Shown here: positions 9,123 to 19,567 of the stretch, in pieces
Position numbering within the stretch: the stretch's first letter is position 1
How the letters are laid out: each line of letters opens with the position of its first letter
NCBI RefSeq assembly: GCF_000246895.1
Contig: NZ_BAEV01000017.1
Coordinates: forward strand, 1 to 48,876
Length of the DNA: 48,876 nucleotides
Source of the DNA: Clostridium arbusti SL206
GTDB taxonomy: Bacteria > Bacillota > Clostridia > Clostridiales > Clostridiaceae
Direction of reading: 5' to 3'
Notes under the pieces: model-generated
The model's input: the letters and a program-made list of their open reading frames with translations, nothing else
Database searches by the model: none
Told to the model about the DNA's origin: nothing
Translations under genes and position numbers: made by a program

Positions 9123-10553
9123 TTATTTTTCAGATCCTACAACATGAACCTTCATCATATTTGTGCTTCCTGTATTCTGAACAGGTATACCTGCAGCAAC
9201 TACAACTAGGTCGCCGTCTTTAACATATTCATATTGTTTAGCTTTTTCTACTGATTTAGTTATTAATTCATCAGTTGATTCAACTTTTTCAGCAACTATT
9301 GGTGATACACCCCAGCTTAATGCAAGAGATCTAGCAACTTTTTCTTGTGGTGTTACTGCTATTACTGGACATTCTGATCTGTATTTTGCAACCATTCTTG
9401 CTGTGTTTCCAGTTTGAGTAGCTGTAACTATTGCAGCTGCATTAAGTTCTGATGCTGTTTCACATGTAGCAAGACTTATTGCATTTGCAACGTTTTTAAC
9501 AGAAGTTTGTTTTCTCTTTGCAATTACTTCTTTATAATTTAATTGTTTTTCTGCTGCTTGAGCAATTCTTGCCATAGTTTGTGCAGCTTCTACTGGATAT
9601 GATCCATTAGCACTTTCACCACTTAACATTATAGCATCTGTTCCATCGAATATAGCATTTGCTATATCTGATGCTTCTGCTCTTGTAGGTCTTGGGTTTC
9701 TTATCATTGAATCAAGCATTTGAGTTGCAGTTATAACTGGTTTTCCTTCTTTATTACATTTTTCAATAATCATTTTTTGAGTAAGTGGTACCATTTCTAT
9801 AGGAATTTCAACTCCCATATCTCCTCTTGCTACCATTACACCATTAGATGCTTCAATGATTTCATCTATGTTATCTACGCCTTCTTGATTTTCTACTTTT
9901 GAGAAAATTTGAATGTTACTTCCACCATTTTCTTCAAGAACTTTTCTTATAGCAATTACGTCAGCTGCTTTTCTTACAAATGAAGCTGCTATTGCATCAA
10001 CACCTTGTTCACATCCAAATATAAGATCACTCTTATCTTTTTCTGTCATAGCTGGAAGTTTTATTGAAACGTTTGGAACGTTAATTCCCTTGTGACTTCC
10101 TACAAGACCTGTATTAGCTACAGTACAATGAATATCTGTTCCTTCAACTGAATCAACAGTTAATCCAACAAGACCATCATCGATTAGTATAGTGTTTCCT
10201 TTTACAACATCTTTATATAAGTCTGTGTAAGTGATTGAACATTTTGTCTTATCTCCAAGAACTTCTTCTCCACAAATTACTGTAAACTTATCTCCCTTTT
10301 GAAGTTCAAGCTTTCCACCATCAAAATTATGTGTTCTAATTTCTGGTCCTTTTGTATCAAGTATTATAGCTATTGGCTTATTATATTTTTCTCTTAGTGC
10401 TTTGATCATATCCATTCTAGTCTTATGTTCTGCATGGTCACCATGTGAAAAATTATGTCTTGATGCACTCATTCCTGCTTCGATTAACTTTGATACAACC
10501 TCTTCTGATTCACTTGCTGGTCCTACGGTAAAGATCATTTTAGTCTTTTGCAT
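9123..10553 (-). CDS. pyk: Pyruvate kinase
   Basis: A 476-residue pyruvate kinase, converting phosphoenolpyruvate and ADP to pyruvate and ATP in glycolysis. Recognisable blocks in order: TVGPASESEEV with the ASRHNFSHG substrate loop (residues 10-40), ILDTKGPEIRTHNF (about 64-77), the catalytic-lysine region IQIFSKVENQEGVDNIDEI (about 215-233), VARGDMGVEIP, and ITATQMLDSMIRNPRPTRAE. It lacks the extra C-terminal PEP-utiliser domain found in the longer Bacillus enzyme. ATG is preceded by AAGGAG. It follows pfkA by 65 bases on the same strand, so the two irreversible glycolytic enzymes are probably co-transcribed from the promoter upstream of pfkA. Confidence 0.98.
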   Translation of the reverse strand: MQKTKMIFTVGPASESEEVVSKLIEAGMSASRHNFSHGDHAEHKTRMDMIKALREKYNKPIAIILDTKGPEIRTHNFDGGKLELQKGDKFTVICGEEVLGDKTKCSITYTDLYKDVVKGNTILIDDGLVGLTVDSVEGTDIHCTVANTGLVGSHKGINVPNVSIKLPAMTEKDKSDLIFGCEQGVDAIAASFVRKAADVIAIRKVLEENGGSNIQIFSKVENQEGVDNIDEIIEASNGVMVARGDMGVEIPIEMVPLTQKMIIEKCNKEGKPVITATQMLDSMIRNPRPTRAEASDIANAIFDGTDAIMLSGESANGSYPVEAAQTMARIAQAAEKQLNYKEVIAKRKQTSVKNVANAISLATCETASELNAAAIVTATQTGNTARMVAKYRSECPVIAVTPQEKVARSLALSWGVSPIVAEKVESTDELITKSVEKAKQYEYVKDGDLVVVAAGIPVQNTGSTNMMKVHVVGSEK

Positions 10554-10618
10554 TATTAAACTCTCCTTATACTTTAAAATTCTAGTTTTTAGTTTTATAT
10601 ATTATATTTTATAAAAGA

Positions 10619-11578
10619 CTATCTTGAAAGTATTTCTGATATTTCATAAAGTCTTTCATTAAACTTACTTGGTATCGCTAATGCCTCATCTATATCATCA
10701 TCTGTTATTTTATTATCTCTTATTCCAATAACTCTTGATGATTTTCCCTCAATTAGTACTTCTACTGCTCTAACACCCATTCTTGAAGCAAGCATTCTAT
10801 CAGAAGCTGATGGACTTCCTCCTCTTTGGATATGTCCAAGAATGGTTGCTCTCGTCTCAATACCAGTAACATCTTCAACTTTTTTGGCAAGTTCAATTGA
10901 ACCACCAATTCCTTCTGCTACTAGAATTAAACTATGCATTTTTCCTCTTAGTTTTCCCTGAAGAATAATTTTACACAATTCATCAAAATCATATCCTTTT
11001 TCAGGGATTAAAACTCCTTCTGCTCCTCCAGCAATACCTGAGTATAGAGCTATATCTCCACAGTCTCTTCCCATTACTTCAACTATACTTACTCTTTCAT
11101 GTGAAGTAGATGTGTCTCTTAATTTATTTATGGCATCTAATACTGTATTTAAAGTAGTATCAAAACCTAATGTATAATCCGTATATGATAAGTCATTGTC
11201 TATAGTTCCAGGAATTCCAACTGTAGCAATTCCAAGTTTTGAAAGTTTTTGTGCTCCCATGAATGATCCATTTCCACCTATAACAACTAATCCATCTACA
11301 CCAAAGACTTTTAAAACGCCTGCTGCTTTTTTTCTTCCCTCATCTGTTAAAAACTCAGCACAACGCGCAGTTCTTAGAACAGTACCACCTCTTTGAATAA
11401 TGTCAGATACATCCTTTCTCTCCATTTCGAAAAGTTCTCCATTTATGAGTCCACTATATCCTCTTTTAATACCCATAACTCTAAGTCCCTTGTCAAGAGC
11501 GGTTCTTACTACTGCTCTTATGGCAGCATTCATTCCTGGTGCATCTCCACCACTTGTTAATACAGCTATTGTTTTCAT
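10619..11578 (-). CDS. pfkA: ATP-dependent 6-phosphofructokinase
   Basis: A 319-residue phosphofructokinase, the canonical length, phosphorylating fructose 6-phosphate. Key blocks: [18 protein letters not shown] (residues 8-25), [15 protein letters not shown] (ATP site), [18 protein letters not shown] with the catalytic aspartate, and [13 protein letters not shown]. The start at 11578 ([10 protein letters not shown]) is set by GGAGG seven bases upstream; the ATG at 11599 precedes that site. A small GGGAC/GTCCC hairpin lies in the leader at 11602-11618. The gene sits between dnaE and pyk, a usual clostridial order, though 234 bases and a likely promoter separate it from dnaE. Confidence 0.98.
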   Translation of the reverse strand: MKTIAVLTSGGDAPGMNAAIRAVVRTALDKGLRVMGIKRGYSGLINGELFEMERKDVSDIIQRGGTVLRTARCAEFLTDEGRKKAAGVLKVFGVDGLVVIGGNGSFMGAQKLSKLGIATVGIPGTIDNDLSYTDYTLGFDTTLNTVLDAINKLRDTSTSHERVSIVEVMGRDCGDIALYSGIAGGAEGVLIPEKGYDFDELCKIILQGKLRGKMHSLILVAEGIGGSIELAKKVEDVTGIETRATILGHIQRGGSPSASDRMLASRMGVRAVEVLIEGKSSRVIGIRDNKITDDDIDEALAIPSKFNERLYEISEILSR

Positions 11579-11681
11579 ATACATACCTCCTACGACCATG
11601 AGGGACTAAACTTGTCCCACACATTTTATAAAATTCATTATGACTTAACATGCCTAAGTTTAATAACTAACTCCGTATTTA

Positions 11682-11710
11682 ATTCTAATAGAAATATGAA
11701 AAAACTTCAA
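11682..11710 (-). promoter_or_regulatory. Candidate promoter of pfkA-pyk
   Basis: On the minus strand TTGAAG (11710-11705), a 17-base spacer, and TAGAAT (11687-11682), about 104 bases before the pfkA start. It fits a vegetative sigma factor. Predicted from sequence only. Confidence 0.55.
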
Positions 11711-11812
11711 TGCTTTATAAGAAATATAATGTAAATTTTCTTATATTATATGATAACTGAAGAATTATCTATATTATTTTGTATCAATTTACAGAATAAT
11801 ATACAATAAATG

Positions 11813-14800
11813 TTAACATACTTTAACATTTTCATCCCCAAATCTCTTTCTTAAAAAATCTAACACTTCTATATCTTCATTTATCCATAGATCATTAGAA
11901 AGCATAAATTTTTTTCTTTCTTTTCTAGTACATATATAAACTGGTGTGCTACCTCTAAATTCAGATAAAAAAGTTCTTATTTCTTTTATAGTACCAGTAA
12001 CTTTCTTTTCTTCTTCAATTTGAATATATACTTTAGAATTATTTATTTTTATTAATGGTTTAATATCTTCACATAATATTTTAGGCTGCTCCTCTTCTCT
12101 AATACTTACTCTACCTTTTATTATTACCATTCCATCTTCTTTTATAATACCATTAAATTTTTCCAACGTTTTAGGAAATACTATAACTTCAATTGCAGCA
12201 TACATATCTTCAATTTTTAAAAATGCCATCATAGAATTAGTTTTAGTGATTTTTCTACTAGCTTCTGTTAATATTCCGCCTATTATTACTCTATCTCCAT
12301 CTTTTACCTTGTAATTTTCTGTAGTTCCTACCTCATCTAGAGATTCATCAATAATTATATCAGATATATTTGTATTTACTGACAAATCTAAAGTTTCTTT
12401 GTATTCATCTAATGGATGTCCCGAAATATATAGTCCTGTCATTTCCTTTTCCATAGATAGTATATACTTCTTTTCAAATTCCTTAATATTAGGATACTTT
12501 ATATCCATATCCTCATAAGAAGTATCTTTGCTTTTCTGCAAATTAGAGAATAAGCTTATTTGTCCCTCAATGTTTTTCTTTCTTTGGCTTCCAATTCCAT
12601 CCATAACCTTTTCATAAACCGCTAAAAGTCTAGACCTGTATACTTTGAAATAATCAAAAGTTCCTGCCTTTATTAAACTTTCAACAGCTCTCTTGTTTAC
12701 TTCACCAATATCCACCTTATTACAAAAATCCACTAGATTAGTGAACATTCCCTTTTCATTTCTAGATTTAACTATACTTTCAATTACATTAACTCCTACA
12801 TTTTTTACTGCTGCTAAACCAAATCTTATCCTTTCACCCTTAACTGTAAACTTAGCAAAACTTTCATTTATGTCCGGAGGCATAAGTTCTATATTTAATT
12901 CCTTAGCGAACCTTACATAGTAAGCTACCTTTTCATTATTTCCCATAACACTATTGAGCATAGCAGCTATAAATTCAGTAGGATAATATTTCATAAGATA
13001 GGCTGTTTCATAAGCAACTACAGCATAAGCTGCTGCATGAGACTTATTAAAAGCATAACTTGCAAAGTCTATCATTGAATCAAATATTTTATTTGCAGCT
13101 TTTTCTGAAATACCATTTCTAATACAACCGGCTACTTCTACATTTCCATCTTCATCTGTAATACCGTATATAAAATTATGTCTCTCTTCTTCCATTACAT
13201 GATGTTTTTTCTTAGACATGGCACGTCTAACCAAATCACTTCTACCCATGGAATATCCAGCAAGATCTCTAACTATTTGCATAACCTGTTCCTGATAAAC
13301 CATACAGCCATAAGTAACTTCAAGTATAGGTTTAAGTTCTGGAGTAGCATACTGCTCCTCATTGGGATTATTTTTATTTTTTATATATCTGGGTATTTCA
13401 TTCATAGGACCTGGTCTGTATAAACTTATACCGGCTATTATATCCTCAAAGCTATCTGGCTTAAGTTCTTTCATAAAGCTAGTCATTCCTGGAGATTCTA
13501 GCTGGAAAACTCCAACTGTCTTTCCCTCTCCAAGCATCTTATATACTTTCTTGTCATTAAAATCTATTTTATCTAAATCTATTTTTACACCTTTATTATC
13601 TTTTATCATGCTTACAGCATCTCTTAAAACTGTAAGGGTTCTTAGTCCTAAGAAATCCATTTTAAGGAGTCCTAGTTCCTCTAGCGTACCCATTGTAAAC
13701 TGACTCACTATAGCCTCTTCGTTTCTAAGAAGTGGTACATAGTTTACAAGAGGCTGTGATGCTATAACTACTCCAGCAGCATGGGTTGAAGTATGTCTTG
13801 GAAGCCCCTCTAGATCTCTTGAAACATCAATAAGTGTTTTAACTCTCTCATCTTCATCATAAATTTGTTTAAGTTCTTGATTAATCTCTAAGGCCTTATC
13901 AATTGTTATATTTAGCATGGATGGTATCATTTTAGCTATTCTATCTACTTCTGCATAGGAATAGTTCATAGCCCTTCCTACGTCTCGTATACAAGCTCTA
14001 GCTGCCATAGTTCCAAAGGTAACAATTTGTGATACATTATTTTTACCATATTTTTCAACTACATAATCTATGACTTCTTGACGCCTTTCATAGCAAAAAT
14101 CAGAATCTATATCTGGCATAGAAACTCTTTCAGGATTTAAGAACCTTTCAAAAATAAGATTGTATTTTATAGGGTCTATCTTAGTAATTCCTAAGGTAAA
14201 TGCAACTATTGATCCAGCTCCACTTCCTCTTCCAGGTCCTGTCATTATGTCATTTTCTCTTGCAAATCTAATAAAATCCCAAACTATAAGAAAATAATCC
14301 ACATATCCCATTTCTTTTATTATTCCAAGTTCATAATCTAGCCTTTGAGTTAATTCTTCTGTTATAGGATTATATCTTTTTTCTAGCCCATCATAGCAAA
14401 GTTCCTTCATATATTCAAAATGATCTACACCTTCATCTAGTGGGAAATTAGGAAGCTTTGATTTATGAAATTCATAATCAAAATTGCACTGCTCAGCTAT
14501 TTTGCAAGTATTCTCCAATGCCTCTTTCACATAGGAAAATTGCTTATACATCTCTTCTGGTGATTTTAAATAAAATTGATCCGAAGCATATCTCATTCTA
14601 TGTTCTTCATCTACAGTTTTTCCCGTTTGAATACAAAGAAGAATATCGTGAGATTTATAATCCTTCTCGTTTATATAATGTACATCGTTTGTAGCTACAA
14701 GAGGGATATTAAGTTCTTTTGACATATTTATAAGTTCTTCATTAGCCCTAAGTTGTTCATCAATTCCATGATATTGAAGTTCAAGATAAAATCCGTCCTT

Positions 14801-15316
14801 AAATGTATCCTTATAAAAAAGTGCTACTTCCCTTGCCCTTTCCTTGTTTCCTTTTAATATTTGAGATTGTACTTCTCCAGCTAAACATGCACTCAGAGCA
14901 ATTATACCTTCACTGTGATCCTTTAAAAAATCATGATCAACTCTTGGCTTATAGTAAAAGCCCTCAATGGAAGCCGAAGATACTATTTGCATAAGGTTCT
15001 TATAGCCAATTTCATTTTTTACTAAAAGCACCAAATGATGAGTTTCATTATCTTTATCCGGATGTTTTATATGCATAGATTTAGCTGCTACATAAACTTC
15101 ACAACCTATAATAGGTTTTATTCCATTTTCCTTGGCAGCTTTATAAAAATCAACTACTCCATACATAGCACCATGATCAGTTATAGCTAGACTTTTCATC
15201 CCCAGTTCTTTAGCCCTTGAAATAAGTTTCTTTATCTTGCCAGAACCATCTAAAAGGCTATACTCTGTATGTACATGGAGATGTACAAAATCCTTATTGG
15301 AATTTTTTTTCTCCAT
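11813..15316 (-). CDS. dnaE: DNA polymerase III alpha subunit (DnaE type)
   Basis: A 1167-residue C-family replicative polymerase. The N-terminal PHP domain starts FVHLHVHTEYSLLDGSGKIK (residues 11-30). Catalytic aspartates are in MPDIDSDFCYERRQEV (around residue 395-410), with GPGRGSGAGSIVAF just before and the lid-like RHTSTHAAGVVIAS after. A helix-hairpin-helix region and a C-terminal OB fold (DRVIIGGILTEASRKITKTN) follow. In low-GC Gram-positives PolC is usually the main enzyme and DnaE extends primers or handles damage; that role is known of the family, not visible here. ATG follows GAGGAGG and the gene lies 12 bases after the Dabb protein. Confidence 0.97.
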   Translation of the reverse strand: MEKKNSNKDFVHLHVHTEYSLLDGSGKIKKLISRAKELGMKSLAITDHGAMYGVVDFYKAAKENGIKPIIGCEVYVAAKSMHIKHPDKDNETHHLVLLVKNEIGYKNLMQIVSSASIEGFYYKPRVDHDFLKDHSEGIIALSACLAGEVQSQILKGNKERAREVALFYKDTFKDGFYLELQYHGIDEQLRANEELINMSKELNIPLVATNDVHYINEKDYKSHDILLCIQTGKTVDEEHRMRYASDQFYLKSPEEMYKQFSYVKEALENTCKIAEQCNFDYEFHKSKLPNFPLDEGVDHFEYMKELCYDGLEKRYNPITEELTQRLDYELGIIKEMGYVDYFLIVWDFIRFARENDIMTGPGRGSGAGSIVAFTLGITKIDPIKYNLIFERFLNPERVSMPDIDSDFCYERRQEVIDYVVEKYGKNNVSQIVTFGTMAARACIRDVGRAMNYSYAEVDRIAKMIPSMLNITIDKALEINQELKQIYDEDERVKTLIDVSRDLEGLPRHTSTHAAGVVIASQPLVNYVPLLRNEEAIVSQFTMGTLEELGLLKMDFLGLRTLTVLRDAVSMIKDNKGVKIDLDKIDFNDKKVYKMLGEGKTVGVFQLESPGMTSFMKELKPDSFEDIIAGISLYRPGPMNEIPRYIKNKNNPNEEQYATPELKPILEVTYGCMVYQEQVMQIVRDLAGYSMGRSDLVRRAMSKKKHHVMEEERHNFIYGITDEDGNVEVAGCIRNGISEKAANKIFDSMIDFASYAFNKSHAAAYAVVAYETAYLMKYYPTEFIAAMLNSVMGNNEKVAYYVRFAKELNIELMPPDINESFAKFTVKGERIRFGLAAVKNVGVNVIESIVKSRNEKGMFTNLVDFCNKVDIGEVNKRAVESLIKAGTFDYFKVYRSRLLAVYEKVMDGIGSQRKKNIEGQISLFSNLQKSKDTSYEDMDIKYPNIKEFEKKYILSMEKEMTGLYISGHPLDEYKETLDLSVNTNISDIIIDESLDEVGTTENYKVKDGDRVIIGGILTEASRKITKTNSMMAFLKIEDMYAAIEVIVFPKTLEKFNGIIKEDGMVIIKGRVSIREEEQPKILCEDIKPLIKINNSKVYIQIEEEKKVTGTIKEIRTFLSEFRGSTPVYICTRKERKKFMLSNDLWINEDIEVLDFLRKRFGDENVKVC

Positions 15317-15328
15317 TTAAATCCTCCT

Positions 15329-15619
15329 CTATTCTTCAAAATCTACAGCGGCTGATCCATCTAACATTGGCTTTAAATATTTAATAACTTCATTAATGTG
15401 AACTGGATGTACTTGATATTTATCCATGTCTTCCTTTGAATCAAACTTTGTAATTAATGCTATATCATAAGATCTTTGTGAATGAACTACATCTATACCA
15501 ACGGTAAGTTCTTTTAACATTGGTATTTTTCCTTCCATACCTAAAAGAATCTCCTTAGCTTTATTAAGATTTTCACTATCCCTATCCTTTAATTTAAAAA
15601 ATACAATATGAGTAAACAT
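15329..15619 (-). CDS. Dabb (stress-responsive A/B barrel) family protein
   Basis: A 96-residue protein with the dimeric alpha/beta-barrel fold of the Dabb family: an opening MFTHIVFFKLKD strand, a central amphipathic helix (NLNKAKEILLGMEGKIPML), the strand ELTVGIDVVHSQRSYDIALI and the helix ending VHPVHINEVIKYLKPML. AAGGAGG precedes the ATG. It is 12 bases upstream of dnaE and therefore probably co-transcribed with it. Family members range from stress proteins to small cyclases; no catalytic role can be assigned. A GGC-TWA element lies 46 bases upstream of its start, so its leader or promoter region may be partly element-derived. Confidence 0.85.
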   Translation of the reverse strand: MFTHIVFFKLKDRDSENLNKAKEILLGMEGKIPMLKELTVGIDVVHSQRSYDIALITKFDSKEDMDKYQVHPVHINEVIKYLKPMLDGSAAVDFEE

Positions 15620-15665
15620 AATAAATTCCTCCTTGTGACCTTTTATTTGAAATTATTTATACTAA

Positions 15666-15822
15666 GGCACATTCAAATAAATAACTAGTCAGTATGCTAG
15701 TCTATTTTGAATCCCACCTCGTCAACAGAACCCTAAGATAGCTCACTATCTCAGGAACCTATTTCCTTGTTGACTTCAAAATATACGTCGCATCTTTGTC
15801 TTGTTATTTATTTTCATATGCC
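15666..15822 (-). mobile_element. GGC-TWA element, full copy 2
   Basis: 157 bp between TAA direct repeats (15663-15665 and 15823-15825). On the plus strand it begins GGCACATTCAAATAAATAAC and ends TTATTTATTTTCATATGCC. The apical hairpin is AGATAGCTCACTATCT; the inner stem has two mismatches. This is one of two copies with TAA rather than TTA flanks. It lies between the CBS/DRTGG regulator and the Dabb gene. Confidence 0.9.
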
Positions 15823-15853
15823 TAATAAAAGCATTAATAATTTTAACTACTTT

Positions 15854-17161
15854 TTATTTTTTAAGTATCTTGGCAGACAACATAAGTTTTGAAATTAATT
15901 CCTTTTTGCAGTCAAACATATCCACTTGTACTTTAGAAAAATTTCTTCCCATATCTACTACCTCAGTAAAAATATCAATTACACTATCCATTTGAACGGG
16001 CTTCATAAAATAAGTCATAATGCTGTCTACAGAAACATTTATATTGTTTTTTTGTCTTAAAGTCATAATTCCCATGGTTGATAAAAGCATGTTTAATGAA
16101 CTCCAAGAAGCCGTTCCTATAACATCTAGCATTTCGGCTATTATTCTACCATTAAAATGCATTCTTCCCTCATTATTGTATTCATACTTAAAATTCTTAA
16201 GTATAATATCTTCAAGGGTTTCTCCTGCTTGAGGCTGTCTTAATGCATATTGTAATGCTTTTATAACATCTTCTCTATCTACTATACCAACTAATTTTTT
16301 ATCCTCCATTACAAGAGCTAATTCTACACCTCCCCAACCCATAATATGTGCTGTATAGGCCACTGTAGTCTTTGGTGCAACAGTCATTAAATCCTTGTTC
16401 ATAAATTTACTTATAACTTCATCATTTTCTATATCAATATCTATATCTTTTAAAGTGACTACTCCTACTACTTTCTTGTTATTATCAAGTATTAAATATT
16501 TATCTATTTTAGTGGTCCTTAGTTTTTCTCTCCATGTTCCAACTGAATCATTTACATTCATATAGTTTACTTGTGATTCCATTATATCTTCTACTAGGAT
16601 AATGTCCTTTTTTATAAGGCTTTCAGATATTGCTTTATTAATCATAGTTGCAATAGTAAAACTATCGTAGGAAGAAGATATCACTGGTAGTTCTCTTTCA
16701 TCCGCCAATTTTTTTATTTTTTCAGTACACCCAAAACTTCCTGATATCAAAACAGCACAATTATTCATCAGAGCAAGACTCTGTATATCTTCCCTATTAC
16801 CTACGATTATAAGTGATTCTGAACTAATATATTTTTTTGCAGCATCATAGGTCATGGCACCTATCAAAAACTTATCTAGTGTTTTATGAATACCATTTTT
16901 TCCACCTAATATTGTACCTTCAACTATATTTACAACTTCTGCATAAGTTAATATCTCAATGCTTTTCTTCTCCACTTTATCAATTTTGATTGTACCAACT
17001 CTGGGAACTGTTGTAACAATACCCATAGTATCACATTCCTTAATTGCCCTATAGGCAGTTCCTTCACTAACTAAAAGTCTACTTGCTATACCTCTAACAG
17101 ATATTTTAGTTCCCGATTTAAGTGAGAGTACATAATTTATAATATCTTGATGTTTTGACAT
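15854..17161 (-). CDS. HTH-DRTGG-CBS-hotdog regulator (YtoI-like)
   Basis: A 435-residue four-part protein. Residues 1-60 form a helix-turn-helix (MSKHQDIINYVLSLKSGTKI, then GIASRLLVSEGTAYRAIKEC). About 70-185 is a DRTGG domain (TILGGKNGIHKTLDKFLIGA). About 190-305 carries two CBS repeats (KYLILDNNKKVVGVVTLKDI; MEDKKLVGIVDREDVIKALQ), which in other proteins bind adenylates. The C-terminal part from about 320 resembles a hotdog thioesterase fold. The layout is that of B. subtilis YtoI, a protein of unknown role; it suggests a DNA-binding sensor of nucleotides. GAGGG within the end of whiA serves as its ribosome site, five bases separate the genes, so they are coupled. Confidence 0.88.
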   Translation of the reverse strand: MSKHQDIINYVLSLKSGTKISVRGIASRLLVSEGTAYRAIKECDTMGIVTTVPRVGTIKIDKVEKKSIEILTYAEVVNIVEGTILGGKNGIHKTLDKFLIGAMTYDAAKKYISSESLIIVGNREDIQSLALMNNCAVLISGSFGCTEKIKKLADERELPVISSSYDSFTIATMINKAISESLIKKDIILVEDIMESQVNYMNVNDSVGTWREKLRTTKIDKYLILDNNKKVVGVVTLKDIDIDIENDEVISKFMNKDLMTVAPKTTVAYTAHIMGWGGVELALVMEDKKLVGIVDREDVIKALQYALRQPQAGETLEDIILKNFKYEYNNEGRMHFNGRIIAEMLDVIGTASWSSLNMLLSTMGIMTLRQKNNINVSVDSIMTYFMKPVQMDSVIDIFTEVVDMGRNFSKVQVDMFDCKKELISKLMLSAKILKK

Positions 17162-17166
17162 AAATT

Positions 17167-18120
17167 TTATATTCCCTCTTTCCTGAGCTCACTAGCAATT
17201 TTTTCAATTCTTCTTAACCTATGATTAACTCCTGATTTTCCTACAGGTGGATTAACCATCTCACCCAATTCCTTAAGTGACTCATCTGGGTAATTTAGTC
17301 TGATCTCAGCAATTTCCCTAAGGTTCTCTGGAAGTCTAGAAAGTCCTATTTCTCTTTGAATAAGTTTTATACTCTCTACTTGCCTTACTGATGCATTAAC
17401 TGTTTTACTAAGATTTGCGGTTTCACAATTCACAAGTCTATTTACATTATTTCTCATTTCTTTCATAATTCTTACATTTTCAAGCTGTAGAAGACTACTA
17501 TGAGCACCAATAATATTTAATAGATCTACTATTTGCTCTCCCTCTTTTACATATACTACAAAACTGCTCTTCCTCTGTATAACTTTTGAATTTAATCCAA
17601 AGCTGTTAATTATATTACTAAGATCTTTTGAGTATTCTTCATTATGAGTCACAAATTCTAAATGATAAGTTTTTTCAGGATTACTAATACTACCTCCTCC
17701 TAAAAAAGCTCCTCTAATATATAATCTTTTACATACATCATCATCCACTATTCGTTTTGGAATAGTATAATCCAAAGATATAATACCATCAGACTCATTT
17801 AGTACTCCTACTTCTTTTAGGACATCTCTTACTCCCATTGCCTCGCTTATATGAACAATATATACATTGTTTTTCTTTAAAGAATTACTTCTCTTTACCA
17901 TAAGTTTTGTATGTATATTAAAATGTTTCTTCAATAATTTAAATATAAGTCTTGCAATGGCTGGATTTTCTGTGATAGTCCTAAAACTTATCTGCTTATT
18001 TCCTATTAAAGACAGTGTTCCGCTAGCTTTCATTATAGCTGAAAGCTCTGCTACAGCCTCTTTTTTAGAAAAATCCGTAAATCTACAAATCTCGCTTTTT
18101 ACCTTAGATGAAAACGACAT
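17167..18120 (-). CDS. whiA: WhiA sporulation/cell-division regulator
   Basis: A 317-residue WhiA. An N-terminal LAGLIDADG homing-endonuclease-like domain (MSFSSKVKSEICRFTDFSKK; GAFLGGGSISNPEKTYHLEF) is followed by a helix-turn-helix DNA-binding part (NLREIAEIRLNYPDESLKEL; KSGVNHRLRRIEKI). Known family roles are transcription control of sporulation in actinobacteria and effects on division in Bacillus. The start at 18120 matches other WhiA proteins; an in-frame ATG two codons upstream is possible, and a longer frame to 18165 starts inside a GGC-TWA fragment and is rejected. It follows yvcK by about 100 bases, in the rapZ-yvcK-whiA order conserved in Gram-positives. Confidence 0.94.
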   Translation of the reverse strand: MSFSSKVKSEICRFTDFSKKEAVAELSAIMKASGTLSLIGNKQISFRTITENPAIARLIFKLLKKHFNIHTKLMVKRSNSLKKNNVYIVHISEAMGVRDVLKEVGVLNESDGIISLDYTIPKRIVDDDVCKRLYIRGAFLGGGSISNPEKTYHLEFVTHNEEYSKDLSNIINSFGLNSKVIQRKSSFVVYVKEGEQIVDLLNIIGAHSSLLQLENVRIMKEMRNNVNRLVNCETANLSKTVNASVRQVESIKLIQREIGLSRLPENLREIAEIRLNYPDESLKELGEMVNPPVGKSGVNHRLRRIEKIASELRKEGI

Positions 18121-18151
18121 ATTCATTCTACTCCCTATATGATTTACTTTA

Positions 18152-18192
18152 GGCATCATAGACAATAACTAGTCTGTATGCTAGTCTATTTT
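18152..18192 (-). repeat. GGC-TWA element, one-arm fragment
   Basis: 41 bp resembling the TTCAAATAAATAAC end through CTAGTCTATTTT, preceded by TTA. The other arm and centre are gone. It lies between yvcK and whiA, close to the whiA start region. Confidence 0.75.
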
Positions 18193-18223
18193 CCCAATAC
18201 CTTGTATAGCTTAAAATAACCTA

Positions 18224-19567
18224 TTATTTTTTCTGATAGGCCTTATTTTCCTTTAATCTTTCAGATAGATAGAAGTATTCAATTATCTTCTTTCTATCAT
18301 AGAACAATTTCTTATCCATAATTGTCTCAACTAAAATAGCCGCCAATTTATCTGAATCATGTCTTACATATCCATTCTTAATCTTTATAAAATTACCTTT
18401 TACAGTTCCTACACCTATTTTCTTTAATTCATCTTCATCCATATTAACCAATTCTGAAGTTTTTTCAAGATATTTATCCTGAAGATTATTATCTATTTTT
18501 TCAGTATTCATAACGGTGTAGTCTACTATACCATCTCCAGCATGTCTATATATAGCTTTTACATGATCAGAAACAGAATATCCATCTGTTTCCCCTGGCT
18601 GAGTCATTATATTTGAAACATATAACCTTAAAGCCTTTGTCTTTTGAAGTGCAGTAGCTATATCTTTTACCAAAAGATTTGGAATTACACTAGTATAAAG
18701 ACTTCCAGGTCCTAGTATTATTGCATCTGCTTCTGTTATAGCGTCAATGGCCTCCTTTAACGCCTTTACATCCTTTGGATTTATAAATATCCTTTCAATA
18801 GCACTTTCGTATTGTTTAACAGCCTCAGGTATATTTGATTCACCTTCTACTACAACACCATTCTTTAATTCTGCTTTTAAAGTTATATTTTCCAATGTGA
18901 CTGGCACAACTTTACCGGTTACTGCTAAAACTGAACTCATTTTTCTTACTGCTTCTTCAAAATTACTTGATAGTCCATCCATAGCTGCAAGAAATAAATT
19001 ACCAAAGCTCTGATTCTTAAGTCTTCCATCTTTGAATCTATACTGTAATAGTTCTTCCATAAGAGGCTCTGTATCTGATAATGCTAAAATGCAGTTTCTT
19101 ATGTCTCCTGGTGGAAGCATTCCAAGGTCTTCTCTCAAATCCCCTGAACCTCCTCCATCATCTGCCACTGTAACAATGGCAGTTATGTTAGAGGTATAAT
19201 ATTTTAGGCCTCTAAGCATAGTAGAAAGTCCTGTTCCACCACCTATAGCAACTATCTTAGGTCCCTTTACTAATAATCTTTTTTCGTATATAAGATTCCC
19301 CAGTTTCCTGGAATCTAAGGATACATTTAAATATCCTTTATTTATAAGTGCAATAATAGACTTCATGCCTTGGGTTACTGACATATAAAGTATAAAAGCT
19401 CCGCTTAATATAAGAAAAATAAAAAATGCTAAATATTCTTTACTATAAAACCTACTTTTATTAATAATTTCTGCTAAACCAAAAGTAATAAGCATGATAC
19501 CTAAAATTCCGAGCATAACCCATCTTTTAACCCTAATACCAGGCCTAATCCAGTCCAGTAGTTTCAT
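18224..19567 (-). CDS. YvcK/CofD-like gluconeogenesis factor
   Basis: A 447-residue protein. Two hydrophobic helices at about residues 17-35 and 45-65 anchor it in the membrane; the remainder is the CofD-like Rossmann domain beginning [20 protein letters not shown], with [20 protein letters not shown] and [17 protein letters not shown]. Known Gram-positive relatives bind UDP-sugars and are needed for normal cell-wall growth on gluconeogenic carbon sources. Its ATG at 19567 overlaps the rapZ stop by four bases, so translation is coupled. The membrane anchor is a longer N terminus than in B. subtilis YvcK, which is cytosolic, and is typical of clostridial versions. Confidence 0.92.
   Translation of the reverse strand: MKLLDWIRPGIRVKRWVMLGILGIMLITFGLAEIINKSRFYSKEYLAFFIFLILSGAFILYMSVTQGMKSIIALINKGYLNVSLDSRKLGNLIYEKRLLVKGPKIVAIGGGTGLSTMLRGLKYYTSNITAIVTVADDGGGSGDLREDLGMLPPGDIRNCILALSDTEPLMEELLQYRFKDGRLKNQSFGNLFLAAMDGLSSNFEEAVRKMSSVLAVTGKVVPVTLENITLKAELKNGVVVEGESNIPEAVKQYESAIERIFINPKDVKALKEAIDAITEADAIILGPGSLYTSVIPNLLVKDIATALQKTKALRLYVSNIMTQPGETDGYSVSDHVKAIYRHAGDGIVDYTVMNTEKIDNNLQDKYLEKTSELVNMDEDELKKIGVGTVKGNFIKIKNGYVRHDSDKLAAILVETIMDKKLFYDRKKIIEYFYLSERLKENKAYQKK

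Noticed and set aside
11648-11690. ATGCCTAAGTTTAATAACTAACTCCGTATT resembling a scrambled GGC-TWA end
   Set aside because: The pieces are in the wrong order and too short to separate from chance in AT-rich sequence.
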